From positions 124,001-188,000 of the forward strand of contig NZ_JAUSSG010000007.1 in assembly GCF_030812215.1 (NCBI RefSeq): a stretch of DNA of 64,000 nt, given 5' to 3'. Every line of letters starts with the position of its first letter. Positions within the stretch are counted from its first letter, which is position 1. Of this stretch, positions 19,204 to 28,057 are shown piece after piece. Origin of the DNA: Variovorax boronicumulans (GTDB lineage Bacteria; Pseudomonadota; Gammaproteobacteria; Burkholderiales; Burkholderiaceae_C). The notes under the pieces were generated by a model. It did no database searches. It was not told the DNA's origin and saw only the letters and a list, made by a program, of their open reading frames with translations. A program made the translations under genes and the position numbers.

Positions 19204-19931
19204 CGCAACGCCGCTGGTTCGTCACGGGCACCGACACGGGGGTGGGCAAGACGCTGGTCAGCAGCGCGATGCTGAGCCTGCTGGCCGCCTCGGGCCTGCG
19301 CGCGGTCGGCATGAAACCGGTGGCCGCAGGCCTGGAACGTGTCGGTGGTGCGTGGCTGAACGAAGACGTCGAGCAGCTGCGTGCGGCCGGCAACGTCGAT
19401 GCGCCGCGGGCCTTGTGCTGCCCCTACCTGCTGCGCGCGCCGATGTCGCCGCATCTCGCGGCGCGGGAGGAGGGCGTGCGCATCGAACTGCCGCCGCTGC
19501 TGTCGGCCTTTGCGGCGTTGTCGCGGCGCGCCGATGCGGTGGTCGTCGAAGGCGTGGGCGGGTTCTGCGTGCCGTTCGGCGACGACCTCGACAGCGCCGA
19601 CCTCGCGGTGGCGCTCGATCTGCCGGTGATCCTCGTGGTCGGCCTGCGGCTCGGCTGCCTGAGCCATGCGCTGCTGACCGCCGAGGCGGTTCGCGCGCGG
19701 GGCCTCGTGCTCGCGGGTTGGGTCGCCAGCGTCATCGAGCCGCAGATGCTGTCGCCCGAGGCCAATCTGCAGACCCTGCGCGACCGGCTCGGTGCGCCGT
19801 TGCTCGGCGTGGTGCCGCACCTGGCCGCGCCCGATGCGGCCGGCGCCGCGCAGCACCTCGATCTGCGCGCGCTTCGCGCAACCGCAGGCCACGCGGCGCG
19901 CCGCTCGGCCGCATTGGCCCTGGCGGCCTGA
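19200..19931 (+). CDS. bioD: Dethiobiotin synthetase
   Basis: 243 residues; ATP-dependent carboxylation of DAPA to dethiobiotin. Walker A GTDTGVGKT at 10-18, MKPVAAGLE substrate loop and VVEGVGGFCVPF Walker-B-like motif are all present. The ATG overlaps the bioF stop (ATGA), so bioA-F-D are translationally linked. Last gene of the unit; a short hairpin follows. Confidence 0.95.
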   Translation: MTQRRWFVTGTDTGVGKTLVSSAMLSLLAASGLRAVGMKPVAAGLERVGGAWLNEDVEQLRAAGNVDAPRALCCPYLLRAPMSPHLAAREEGVRIELPPLLSAFAALSRRADAVVVEGVGGFCVPFGDDLDSADLAVALDLPVILVVGLRLGCLSHALLTAEAVRARGLVLAGWVASVIEPQMLSPEANLQTLRDRLGAPLLGVVPHLAAPDAAGAAQHLDLRALRATAGHAARRSAALALAA

Positions 19932-19938
19932 GCCGCTC

Positions 19939-19960
19939 AGAAGGTTTACTCACACCTTCT
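19939..19960. terminator. Weak hairpin between convergent bioD and aldo/keto reductase
   Basis: AGAAGGT (19939-19945) pairs with ACCTTCT (19954-19960), 7 bp with an 8-base loop. There is no T run on either side, so it is only a tentative bidirectional end signal between convergent genes. Confidence 0.3.
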
Positions 19961-20994
19961 CAGGCCAGGTGCTTGTCGCGGTTGATGCGCTGGCGCTCCA
20001 GCATCCAGCCCGGGTACTCGGCCGGCAGCGCGCTCGCCTTGTCGAGCGCGGCCAGTTCGTCGGCCGAGAGCTTGATGGCGGTGGCCGCGATGTTGTCGTC
20101 CAGCTGATCGACGCGCTTGGCGCCGATGATCACGCTGGTGACGACCGGCTGGTGCAGCAGCCAGGCCAGCGCGATCTGCGCGACCGACACCTTGCGGGCC
20201 TCGGTCAGCACGCGCATCGCGTCGATGCAGTCGTAGGCGCGTTCGCGGTTCACCGGCGGGAAATCGAAGGTGGCGCGGCGAGTGCCTTTTTCGGTTTCGG
20301 TGTGACGGTCGACCTTGCCGCTCAAAAGGCCCCCGGCCAGGGGGCTCCAGACCATGAGGCCGAGGTTCTCGCTGCGCAGCATCGGCACCAGTTCGCGCTC
20401 CAGGTCGCGCCCGGCGATGGTGTAGTAGGCCTGCAGCGATTCGAAGCGCGCGAGCCGGTCGCGCTCGGCGATGCCCAGTGCCTTGGCGATCTGCCAGGCC
20501 GCCCAGTTGGACACGCCCACGTAGCGCACGTGGCCCTGCTGCACGAGGTTGTCCAGCGCGTGCACGGTTTCCTCGATGGGCGTGAGCGGATCGAAGCCGT
20601 GGATCTGGTACAGGTCGATGTGGTCGAGCTGCAGGCGCTTCAGGCTCGCCTTCACGCCGTCCATGATGTGATAGCGCGAGGCGCCGCTCGCGTTCGGGCC
20701 CTTGCTGCCGGTTTCGCCGAGCACCTTGGTGGCGACCACCACGCTGTCGCGCGGGATCTTCAGGTTCTTCAGCGCCTGGCCGGTGATGACTTCCGACTGG
20801 CCTTCGGAGTACACATCGGCGGTGTCGATGAAGTTGATGCCGGCGTCGATGGCGCGGCCGACCAGGCCTTCGGCCTCGCTCTGCTGGAGATCGCCGATCT
20901 GGCTCCAGATGCCCGAGGCGCCGCCGAAGGTCATCGTGCCGAGGCAGAGTTCGGAAACAAGGAGGCCGGTGCGGCCGAATTTGCGGTACTGCAT
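19960..20994 (-). CDS. Aldo/keto reductase
   Basis: 344-residue NADPH-dependent reductase of the YajO/Tas-like group. Catalytic tetrad visible as Asp57, Tyr62 (DTADVYSEG), Lys90 and His132 (YQIHGFD). C-terminal cofactor-binding SVIIGAKRVDQLDDN is intact. Start at 20994 has AAAGGA 9 bases upstream in the gene direction. Divergent from the AraC regulator at 21231, a common arrangement (compare YqhC-YqhD) that suggests the regulator induces this gene in response to a reactive aldehyde or similar compound. Confidence 0.9.
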   Translation of the reverse strand: MQYRKFGRTGLLVSELCLGTMTFGGASGIWSQIGDLQQSEAEGLVGRAIDAGINFIDTADVYSEGQSEVITGQALKNLKIPRDSVVVATKVLGETGSKGPNASGASRYHIMDGVKASLKRLQLDHIDLYQIHGFDPLTPIEETVHALDNLVQQGHVRYVGVSNWAAWQIAKALGIAERDRLARFESLQAYYTIAGRDLERELVPMLRSENLGLMVWSPLAGGLLSGKVDRHTETEKGTRRATFDFPPVNRERAYDCIDAMRVLTEARKVSVAQIALAWLLHQPVVTSVIIGAKRVDQLDDNIAATAIKLSADELAALDKASALPAEYPGWMLERQRINRDKHLA

Positions 20995-21097
20995 GGAGTA
21001 AGTCCTTTGGGTTGGGAGCGGTGTGTTGGGCGCATGCCGGGAGGCGCGTCGGTAAAAAGTATCCGCCCGCGGCCCCCGGCGCGGCGAGCGCGTTTCT

Positions 21098-21110
21098 GCA
21101 AAGTCTTTGC
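21098..21110. promoter_or_regulatory. Perfect 13-bp palindrome in AKR/AraC intergenic region
   Basis: GCAAAG-T-CTTTGC in the 236-bp divergent region. Its position upstream of both genes makes it a candidate operator for the AraC-type regulator, although AraC proteins often use direct repeats. A second, GC-rich exact inverted repeat (CACGGTG-N5-CACCGTG) lies at 21186-21204, just before the regulator start. Confidence 0.4.
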
Positions 21111-21230
21111 CTATTTCTCCAGACCTCGTTCCAGACCCGTGCAGATCCTTGGGAGCGGCGCTAAGCTGCAAACCACCCGATCCTCCACGGTGCCCGCCAC
21201 CGTGATTCCAACCGCGACAAGGCCCTCTAC

Positions 21231-22223
21231 ATGTCCGACGAAACACCCGAAATCGCTGCAGCCATTGCCCAGCCGATGCCGCTGGAGCCCGAACTCGACG
21301 AAGCCAGGAAGGAACTGGTGGCGCTCATCAACCGCATCACCGGCGGGCGCGACGGCACCGTGGAAACACCGGTGGCCGGCCTGCAGGTGTATTGCATCAG
21401 CAAGCCCGACCGCCCCAAGCACGCCTTCGCCACCCCGGCGCTCGGTCTGATCGCGCAGGGTTCCAAGCGGATCATCGTGGGCGACGACATCTACGTGTAC
21501 GACCCGATGCACTACCTGGTGACCTCGGTCGACCTGCCGGTGTGCGGCCAGGTGCGCCTGACGAGCGACAACGAGCCCTACCTGGGCCTGCGGCTGGAGC
21601 TGGCGCTCGACGAGATCGGCGAACTCATCGGCGACGAGAAGCTGCCCGCCAAGGCCAACGCGCCGGCTTCCCGCGGCATGTACGTCAACCGCATCGCGAT
21701 GCCGGTGCTGGAGCCGGTGCTGCGGTTGCTGCGGCTGGTCGAGACGCCCGAAGACGTGCCGATCATGGCGCCGCTCATCAAGCGCGAGATCATGTATCGC
21801 CTCTTGGTGAACGGCGAGGGCGCGCGGCTGCGCCAGATCGCGCTGCAGGACAGCCACACCCAGCGCATCGCCAAGGCCATCAGCGCGCTGCGCGTGAACT
21901 ATGCGCAGTCGCTGCGGGTGGAAGACATGGCGCGCGCGGTGCACATGAGCGTGTCGTCGTTCCACCATCATTTCAAGGCCGTGACAGCGATGAGCCCGCT
22001 GCAATACCAGAAGCAGCTTCGCCTGCAGGAGGCGCGCCGCCAGATGCTGGTGACCGGTGTCGACGTGGCGAGCGCGGCGCACAGCGTGGGCTACGAAAGT
22101 CCCTCGCAGTTCGCGCGCGAATACGGCCGCATGTTCGGTGCGCCGCCTCTGCGCGACAAGCAGCGCTGGCTCTCGGAAGCGGGCAACGATGCGATGGGGG
22201 CGGCTTCGATGGAAGCGGCCTGA
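21231..22223 (+). CDS. AraC-family regulator with AraC_N ligand-binding domain
   Basis: 330 residues. Residues about 50-200 form the AraC_N (YqhC-type) cupin-like domain, with FATPALGLIAQGSKRIIVG and the Tyr-Val-Tyr-Asp-Pro segment. Two helix-turn-helix motifs occupy about 220-315: LRVEDMARAVHMSVSSFHHH and DVASAAHSVGYESPSQFARE. Probable activator of the divergent aldo/keto reductase. CDF transporter starts 22 bases downstream, possibly co-transcribed. Confidence 0.9.
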   Translation: MSDETPEIAAAIAQPMPLEPELDEARKELVALINRITGGRDGTVETPVAGLQVYCISKPDRPKHAFATPALGLIAQGSKRIIVGDDIYVYDPMHYLVTSVDLPVCGQVRLTSDNEPYLGLRLELALDEIGELIGDEKLPAKANAPASRGMYVNRIAMPVLEPVLRLLRLVETPEDVPIMAPLIKREIMYRLLVNGEGARLRQIALQDSHTQRIAKAISALRVNYAQSLRVEDMARAVHMSVSSFHHHFKAVTAMSPLQYQKQLRLQEARRQMLVTGVDVASAAHSVGYESPSQFAREYGRMFGAPPLRDKQRWLSEAGNDAMGAASMEAA

Positions 22224-22245
22224 GTCGCCGGGGCAAGCAAGCCGC

Positions 22246-23187
22246 ATGGCCGAATCGAAAGTCGCGATCTACGGCGCCATCGGCGCCAATGTCGCGATCG
22301 CCACCACCAAGTTCGTCGTGGCGGGCATCACCGGCAGCTCGGCGATGCTGTCCGAGGGCATCCACTCGGCGGTCGACACCTTCAACGGCGTGCTGCTGCT
22401 GGTGGGCCTGAAGCTCAGCAAGCGGCCCGCCACGCCCGAGCATCCGTTCGGCCACGGCAAGGAACTCTATTTCTGGAGCCTGATCGTGGCGGTGCTGATC
22501 TTCGGGCTGGGCGGCGGGGTGTCGTTCTACGAGGGCATCCAGCACATCCGCGCGCCGGAGCCGATGCGCGATCCGACGTGGAACTACGTCGTGCTCGCGG
22601 CGGCCTTCGTGTTCGAGGGCACGAGCTTTCTCATTGCGCTCAAGCAGTTCCGCGCGCAGGCCAAGGGCACGCCGTTCTGGCAGGCGCTGGACCGCAGCAA
22701 GGACCCGACCACCTACACCGTGCTGGCCGAGGATTCCGCCGCGCTGGTGGGCCTGCTGGTGGCGGCGCTCGGCATCTACCTTGGCCACACGCTGGACATG
22801 CCGGTGCTCGACGGCGTGGCCTCGGTGGTCATCGGTGTGCTGCTGGCCGGCGTGGCCGTGCTGCTCATCGCGCAGGCGCGGGGCCTGCTGATCGGCGAGG
22901 GCATCCGGCCCGAGACGGCGCGCGCCATCCGCGCCATCGCGATGGAGCAGCCCAGTGTGGAAGACGTGGGCCATGTGCTGTCGATGTACATCGGCGCCGA
23001 CGAGGCGCTGGTGATCGTCGATGTGAACTTCAAGGACGACATTTCCACCGGCGAGGCGGGCGAGGCCATCGCGGCCATCGAGCAACAGGTGCGTGCGCGT
23101 TTCCCGACGATCAAGCGCATCTTCATCGAGGCGACCGAGGCGCCGCAGGCCGATGCCGCACTGGCAAAAGACGAAGGCGCCTTGTAG
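22246..23187 (+). CDS. Cation diffusion facilitator (CDF) metal transporter
   Basis: 313 residues, six hydrophobic segments and a cytosolic C-terminal domain. Metal-site motifs of the family are visible: SEGIHSAVDTFNG in helix 2 and LAEDSAALVG in helix 5. CDF proteins export Zn, Co, Fe or Mn by proton antiport. The replacement of the usual HxxxD by HSAVD and EDSA matches the subgroup seen in many proteobacteria; the metal cannot be assigned. Close behind the AraC gene but with a weak ribosome site. Confidence 0.88.
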   Translation: MAESKVAIYGAIGANVAIATTKFVVAGITGSSAMLSEGIHSAVDTFNGVLLLVGLKLSKRPATPEHPFGHGKELYFWSLIVAVLIFGLGGGVSFYEGIQHIRAPEPMRDPTWNYVVLAAAFVFEGTSFLIALKQFRAQAKGTPFWQALDRSKDPTTYTVLAEDSAALVGLLVAALGIYLGHTLDMPVLDGVASVVIGVLLAGVAVLLIAQARGLLIGEGIRPETARAIRAIAMEQPSVEDVGHVLSMYIGADEALVIVDVNFKDDISTGEAGEAIAAIEQQVRARFPTIKRIFIEATEAPQADAALAKDEGAL

Positions 23188-23265
23188 CACTTGCTGCAAT
23201 TTCTTGCGTCGTCACGACCATGCAGGTTTCAAATTTTTTCGTTATTGTTTTGCTCGCTGCAGCAC

Positions 23266-23285
23266 CCCGGCGCACTCGCGCCGGG
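23266..23285 (+). promoter_or_regulatory. GC-rich hairpin in the leader of cyclopropane synthase
   Basis: CCCGGCGC, loop ACTC, GCGCCGGG: perfect 8-bp stem 15 bases before the GGAGAG ribosome site of the next gene. No T run follows. It may stabilise the mRNA or end transcription of the CDF gene inefficiently. Confidence 0.35.
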
Positions 23286-23310
23286 TGAACCAAACAACAC
23301 GGAGAGATGC

Positions 23311-24543
23311 ATGCTTTGGGAAAAAAAGCTGGCGCAGTGGAGCGCCGCCGTTCGTGACCGGGCCAACCTGCCTGCACGACTGACGCTGTGGGACGGGCAG
23401 TCCTATGACTTCGGCAATTTCAGCGGGCCTTCGGTCACGCTGCACGTCAAATCGCCCGCCGCGCTGTCGCTGATGCTGCAGCCCACGCTCGACAACCTGG
23501 GCGAGGCCTACGTCAAGAGCAAGATCGACATCGAGGGCAAGCTCAGCGACGTGATCGACATCGCCTATGGCCTCGCGAAGACATCGATCGACAAGCAAGG
23601 CGGGGCGCTGCAGAACATGGCGCGCTACTTCACGCACACCAAGTCGTCGGACAAGAAATCGATCCAGTACCACTACGACGTTTCCAACGAGTTCTACCAG
23701 CAGTGGCTGGACCCGAACATGGTCTATTCGTGCGCCTACTTCGAGAACGGCGACGAAGACCTCGCCACCGCGCAGCTGAAGAAGATCGACCACATCCTCA
23801 CCAAGATCGACCTCAGGCCAGGCCAGACGCTGCTGGACATCGGCTGCGGCTGGGGCGCGCTGGTGATTCGCGCGGCGCAGAAGTTCGGCGCGCGCTGTGT
23901 GGGCGTCACGCTCTCGCAGAACCAGTTCGACCTGGCCACCGAGCGCGTGAAGGCCGCGGGCCTTTCGGACCGCATCGAGATCCGCCTGCAGGACTACCGC
24001 GACGTGACCGGGCAGTTCGACCGCATCACGAGCGTGGGCATGTTCGAGCACGTGGGCCGCAAGAACCTGCCTGCGTATTTCAAGCGCGTGCGCGAACTGC
24101 TGGCCGACGATGGCGTGGTGATGAACCACGGCATCACTTCGTCCGACCCCGAGGGCGGCGGCGTTTCGTACGGTGGCGGCGACTTCATCGACCGCTATGT
24201 GTTCCCCAATGGCGAGCTGCCGCACATCAGCCTCGCGCTGCAGGCCATGCAGCAGGGCGGGCTCGAAGCCTTCGACGTCGAGAACCTGCGCCGCCATTAC
24301 GCCCAGACGCTGCGCTACTGGAGCGACAGCTACGAGGCCAACAGCGACAAGCTGCACACGATGGTCGACGAGGAGAAATTCCGCATCTGGCGCGTGTACC
24401 TCGCAGGTTGCGCCTATGCGTTCGAGAACGACGACGTGGCGATCTACCAGATCGTCGGGCGCAAGGCGGGCCGCGCGGCGAAGACGCTGCCGTGGTCGCG
24501 CCGCTACATCTACGACGGCACTTCGGCGCTGAACGCTGGTTAA
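23311..24543 (+). CDS. cfa: Cyclopropane-fatty-acyl-phospholipid synthase family protein
   Basis: 410 residues; transfers a methylene from SAM to cis double bonds of membrane phospholipid acyl chains. SAM motif LDIGCGWGALVIRAAQ at about 175-190, preceded by QYHYDVSNEFYQQWL and the conserved YSCAYF; C-terminal DRYVFPNGELPH is typical. GGAGAG lies 4 bases before the ATG at 23311. Slightly longer than E. coli Cfa (382). Could belong to the broader mycolic-acid/CFA methyltransferase family, but the full motif set favours CFA synthase. Confidence 0.88.
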   Translation: MLWEKKLAQWSAAVRDRANLPARLTLWDGQSYDFGNFSGPSVTLHVKSPAALSLMLQPTLDNLGEAYVKSKIDIEGKLSDVIDIAYGLAKTSIDKQGGALQNMARYFTHTKSSDKKSIQYHYDVSNEFYQQWLDPNMVYSCAYFENGDEDLATAQLKKIDHILTKIDLRPGQTLLDIGCGWGALVIRAAQKFGARCVGVTLSQNQFDLATERVKAAGLSDRIEIRLQDYRDVTGQFDRITSVGMFEHVGRKNLPAYFKRVRELLADDGVVMNHGITSSDPEGGGVSYGGGDFIDRYVFPNGELPHISLALQAMQQGGLEAFDVENLRRHYAQTLRYWSDSYEANSDKLHTMVDEEKFRIWRVYLAGCAYAFENDDVAIYQIVGRKAGRAAKTLPWSRRYIYDGTSALNAG

Positions 24544-24794
24544 GCCACGCGCGGAGTCCGGCTTCGATGTTGCTGCTGTCCAGGTCGAGGACGTAATCGC
24601 CGCGATCAAATCCACGGATGGCTTCAAGACGACATCGCAAGCCCACGCGATCGCGTGAACAAGACAACGCGCAAGCCCGAGTGCCAGCACGGATTCGCAC
24701 GGCCCGATAGCATCACGGGCTCGCGGCTTCACACCACCTCGGCGCTCACCGGACACCCTGTTCGGGGCAGCCTTTCCGGCCCGCGAAGAACCCC

Positions 24795-26282
24795 ATGAGC
24801 GCCAGCAACAAAACAACAAACCGCCCCCTGGTCATCGCGTCGATCATGGCCTCCATGGCCATGGTTGCCATCGAAGCCACCATCGTCTCGACCGTCATGC
24901 CGCAGATCGCCTCCGAGCTCGGCGGGCTGCATCTCTACAGTTGGGTCTTCGCCTCGTTCCTGCTCGCGCAGACCGCGATGACCGTGGTGTTCGGCAAGCT
25001 CAGCGATCTGTACGGGCGCAAGCCCATCATGTTCGTGGGCATCGCGATCTTCGTCATTGGCTCGGTGCTGGCGGGCTTCTCGTGGTCGATGCCGGCCATG
25101 ATCTGCTTCCGTCTCATCCAGGGCATCGGCGCGGGGGCGATCCAGCCGGTGTCGCTCACCATCGTGGGCGATCTCTATCCGGCGCGCGAACGCGGCAAGG
25201 TACAGGGCTACCTTGCGAGCGTGTGGGCGGTTTCGGCCGTCGTGGGGCCGATGATCGGCGCGCTCATCGTGCAGAAACTGTCGTGGGCCTGGATCTTCTG
25301 GGTCAACGTGCCCATCGGCCTGGCTGCCGCGGCGGGCTTCTGGTTCTTCCTGCACGAGGCGCCGACGGTGCGCCGCTCGTCCATCGACATGGTGGGCGCG
25401 GTGCTGTTCACCGTCGGCATCGCGTCGCTGATGATCGCGCTGACCGAGTTCGGCGTCGGCAACTCGGGCGTCGCGCTCGCATGGACGGCGCTTTTCGTCG
25501 TCACGCTCGCGCTCTTCATCGCGCAGGAGCGCCGGGCGGCCGACCCGATGGTGTCGCTCAAGCTCTGGGGCGCACGAATGATCGCGACCGTCAACGGCGC
25601 GGCGATGCTGGCCGGCATGGTGCTGATCGGCATCACGACCTTCCTGCCGATGTATGTGCAGGTGGTGCTGGAGCGCTCGTCGGTCACGGCCGGGCTCACG
25701 CTCACGATGGTGATGCTCGGCTGGCCCATCGGTGCGACGCTGACCTCGCGCACCTTTCACCGCATCGGGCTGTGGCGCATGGTGGTCGTCGGTGCGGCGC
25801 TGATTCCGGTGGGCACATCGACCTTCGCCTTGCTCGGCGCCGGCAGTTCGCCGGTGTTGCCGGCCATCGGCTCGTTCATCATCGGCCTGGGCATGGGCGT
25901 GATGAGCCTGGCTTCGCTGATCCTGATCCAGGAGGGCGTGGAGCTCTCGCAGCGCGGCATCGCCACGGCTTCGAACGTGTTCTCGCGCAACCTCGGGAGC
26001 GCGCTGGGCGCGGCGTTCTTCGGCGCTGTCTTCAACTTCGGGCTGACGCGCGGGGACGGCAGCATGATGTTCACCGACGATGAGCTGCGACTGTTGCTGC
26101 AGGGCGTGCACGGCTCTGTGGCGGGAGATGCGGGTATTCGGCTCGCGCTGGGCAACTCGCTGCACCTCACGTTTCTGATGATGCTGGTGGTGAGCCTGGG
26201 GGTGGTGGCGCTGGCGTTGTGGCTGCCGAAGGAAGGGTTGGAAAGTTCGGCCGCCAGCGATGCCAAGGCGGCGCAGAAGTAG
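24795..26282 (+). CDS. MFS multidrug exporter (DHA2/EmrB-like)
   Basis: 495-residue major facilitator with about 14 hydrophobic segments. Family marks: motif A GKLSDLYGRKPIMFVG between helices 2 and 3, IEATIVSTVMPQIASELGG in helix 1 and the antiporter motif C region SVWAVSAVVGPMIGALI in helix 5. Predicted proton-driven efflux of toxic compounds. Stand-alone gene; the 251 bases before it contain no recognisable gene. Confidence 0.9.
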   Translation: MSASNKTTNRPLVIASIMASMAMVAIEATIVSTVMPQIASELGGLHLYSWVFASFLLAQTAMTVVFGKLSDLYGRKPIMFVGIAIFVIGSVLAGFSWSMPAMICFRLIQGIGAGAIQPVSLTIVGDLYPARERGKVQGYLASVWAVSAVVGPMIGALIVQKLSWAWIFWVNVPIGLAAAAGFWFFLHEAPTVRRSSIDMVGAVLFTVGIASLMIALTEFGVGNSGVALAWTALFVVTLALFIAQERRAADPMVSLKLWGARMIATVNGAAMLAGMVLIGITTFLPMYVQVVLERSSVTAGLTLTMVMLGWPIGATLTSRTFHRIGLWRMVVVGAALIPVGTSTFALLGAGSSPVLPAIGSFIIGLGMGVMSLASLILIQEGVELSQRGIATASNVFSRNLGSALGAAFFGAVFNFGLTRGDGSMMFTDDELRLLLQGVHGSVAGDAGIRLALGNSLHLTFLMMLVVSLGVVALALWLPKEGLESSAASDAKAAQK

Positions 26283-26437
26283 GGCTCGGTTCAGAAGCGT
26301 GACGATGGCCCAAGGCGTCACGGACAAGCGACGATCCTGGAAAGCCCTGCCAGCGTCACCAACGAAGAAAACCGCGCATGCATATGCGCAAACGCGCGGG
26401 CATCATGTCGATCCCTTTTCACTTCCCACCGCACTTC

Positions 26438-27478
26438 ATGACCTACCTTGCCGCCCCCGAGCGCTACGACGCCATTCCCTACCGCCGCGTCGGGCGCAGC
26501 GGGCTCGTGCTGCCCGCCATCTCGCTCGGCCTGTGGCACAACTTCGGCGACAGCACGCCCATCGACGTGCAACGCAAGCTGCTGCGCACGGCCTTCGACC
26601 TGGGCATCAACCACTTCGACCTGGCCAACAACTACGGTCCGCCGTACGGCAGCGCCGAAACCAATTTCGGCCGCCTGCTGCGAGAAGACTTCAAGGCCTA
26701 CCGCGACGAACTCATCATCTCCAGCAAGGCCGGCTGGGACATGTGGCCCGGCCCCTACGGCCAGGGCGGCGGTTCCCGCAAATACGTGCTCGCGAGCCTC
26801 GACCAGAGCCTGCAGCGCCTGGGCCTCGACTATGTCGACATCTTCTATTCGCACCGGTTCGATCCGCACACGCCGCTGGAAGAAACCGCCTCCGCGCTGG
26901 CGCAGGCCGTGCAGCAGGGCAAGGCGCTTTACATCGGCATCTCGTCGTACTCCGCCGGCAAGACGCGCGAGATTGCCGCGCTGTTGCGCGAATGGAAGGT
27001 GCCGCTGCTCATCCACCAGCCGGCCTACAACCTGTTCAACCGCTGGATCGAGAAAGACCTGCTCGATGCCACCGGCGAACTCGGCGCGGGCGTGATCGCT
27101 TTCACGCCGCTCGCGCAAGGGCTGCTCACCGACAAGTACCTCAAGGGAATTCCGGCCGATGCGCGCATCAACCGGCCCGGCGGCGGCTCGCTCAAGCAGG
27201 AGCACCTGTCGGACGACAACGTGGAACGCGCACGCGCGCTCAACGAGATCGCCAGGCGCCGCGGCCAGAGCCTCGCGCAACTCGCGCTCACGTGGACGCT
27301 GCGCGATCCGCGCGTCAGCTCGGCGCTGATCGGTGCGAGCCGGCCCGAGCAGATCATCGACAACGTCGCGGCCCTGCGCCACGCGCCGCTGAGTGCCGAA
27401 GAACTCGCAGAGATCGACAAGTACGCCGTGGAAGGCGGCGTGAATCTGTGGGAAAAGCCGTCGACCGACTTCGCGTGA
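26438..27478 (+). CDS. mgrA: YghZ-type aldo/keto reductase (L-glyceraldehyde 3-phosphate reductase)
   Basis: 346 residues from the ATG at 26438, exactly the length of E. coli YghZ/MgrA, and with the same N-terminal pattern (LAAPERYDAIPYRRVGRSGL). Catalytic Asp61, Tyr66, Lys97 and His139 are present (HFDLANNYGPPYG, YSHRFD). Reduces L-glyceraldehyde 3-phosphate and other aldehydes such as methylglyoxal. An in-frame ATG at 26405 would add 11 residues; neither has a clear ribosome site, and the homologue length decides. Confidence 0.88.
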   Translation: MTYLAAPERYDAIPYRRVGRSGLVLPAISLGLWHNFGDSTPIDVQRKLLRTAFDLGINHFDLANNYGPPYGSAETNFGRLLREDFKAYRDELIISSKAGWDMWPGPYGQGGGSRKYVLASLDQSLQRLGLDYVDIFYSHRFDPHTPLEETASALAQAVQQGKALYIGISSYSAGKTREIAALLREWKVPLLIHQPAYNLFNRWIEKDLLDATGELGAGVIAFTPLAQGLLTDKYLKGIPADARINRPGGGSLKQEHLSDDNVERARALNEIARRRGQSLAQLALTWTLRDPRVSSALIGASRPEQIIDNVAALRHAPLSAEELAEIDKYAVEGGVNLWEKPSTDFA

Positions 27479-27499
27479 CAACGGCTCTCGGTGCCGCGG

Positions 27500-27706
27500 C
27501 TATTCCAGCGTGAACCCGATCTTCACCGTCACCTGCCAATGCGCGACCTTGCCGTCCACCACATGGCCGCGCGTTTCGGTGACGTTGAACCACTGGATGT
27601 TGCGCACCGTCTCGTGCGCCTTGGCGATGGCGGTCTGTACCGCGTCCTCGATGCCGATGGGCGACGAGCCGGTCAGCTCGAGGGATTTGTAGACGTGGTT
27701 CGACAT
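27500..27706 (-). CDS. Dodecin
   Basis: 68-residue flavin-storage protein that assembles as a hollow dodecamer. The family pattern is complete: YKSLELTGSSP, IEDAVQTAIAKA, TVRNIQWFNV with flavin-stacking Trp39, then HVVDGKVAHWQVTVKIGF. AAGGAG 7-8 bases before the ATG at 27706. Buffers FMN/FAD or riboflavin degradation products. Convergent with the YghZ-like gene. Confidence 0.92.
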   Translation of the reverse strand: MSNHVYKSLELTGSSPIGIEDAVQTAIAKAHETVRNIQWFNVTETRGHVVDGKVAHWQVTVKIGFTLE

Positions 27707-27858
27707 GTGCGTGCTCCTTGTGAATGGGTGTGAGGGCATCGTAGTCATGGCGTGCGGCGGCGGGTGGAATTTTCTGCATCAGGTAACTCGCAATCCTTCT
27801 TTGAGAAAGCAGGGCGGTTGCGCAGAATCGCCGCAGCGTTCACCGGAAGTCCCCTCTC

Positions 27859-28056
27859 ATGCCACAGCGCAGTCCCTATGTTTCCCCGGCGGCCCAGGCC
27901 CGCCATGTTCTCGCGCTGACCACCGCAGCGTGGCGCATCGCGCCGTCTTCGCCGCACGAAGTGGCACGGCGTGCGCCGCACGGCTATGTGCCCATCCGCG
28001 CCATGCGGCGCTTCCACGCGGCAACGGCGCTGGCCCTGCTGCCGCATTCATGGTGA
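27859..28056 (+). CDS. Hypothetical 65-residue protein coupled to a kinase gene
   Basis: A short ORF with a Tyr-Val-Ser-Pro start and Arg/His/Ala-rich composition; no family recognised. Its TGA is one base before the ATG of the following P-loop kinase, the spacing expected for translational coupling, which is the main reason to list it. The ribosome site is weak, and it could be only a leader ORF or chance. Confidence 0.35.
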   Translation: MPQRSPYVSPAAQARHVLALTTAAWRIAPSSPHEVARRAPHGYVPIRAMRRFHAATALALLPHSW

Positions 28057-28057
28057 G

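Noticed and set aside
24544..24794. Possible gene remnant between cyclopropane synthase and the MFS exporter
   Set aside because: Short frames on both strands show no start/stop arrangement, ribosome site or recognisable family; treated as ordinary intergenic DNA.
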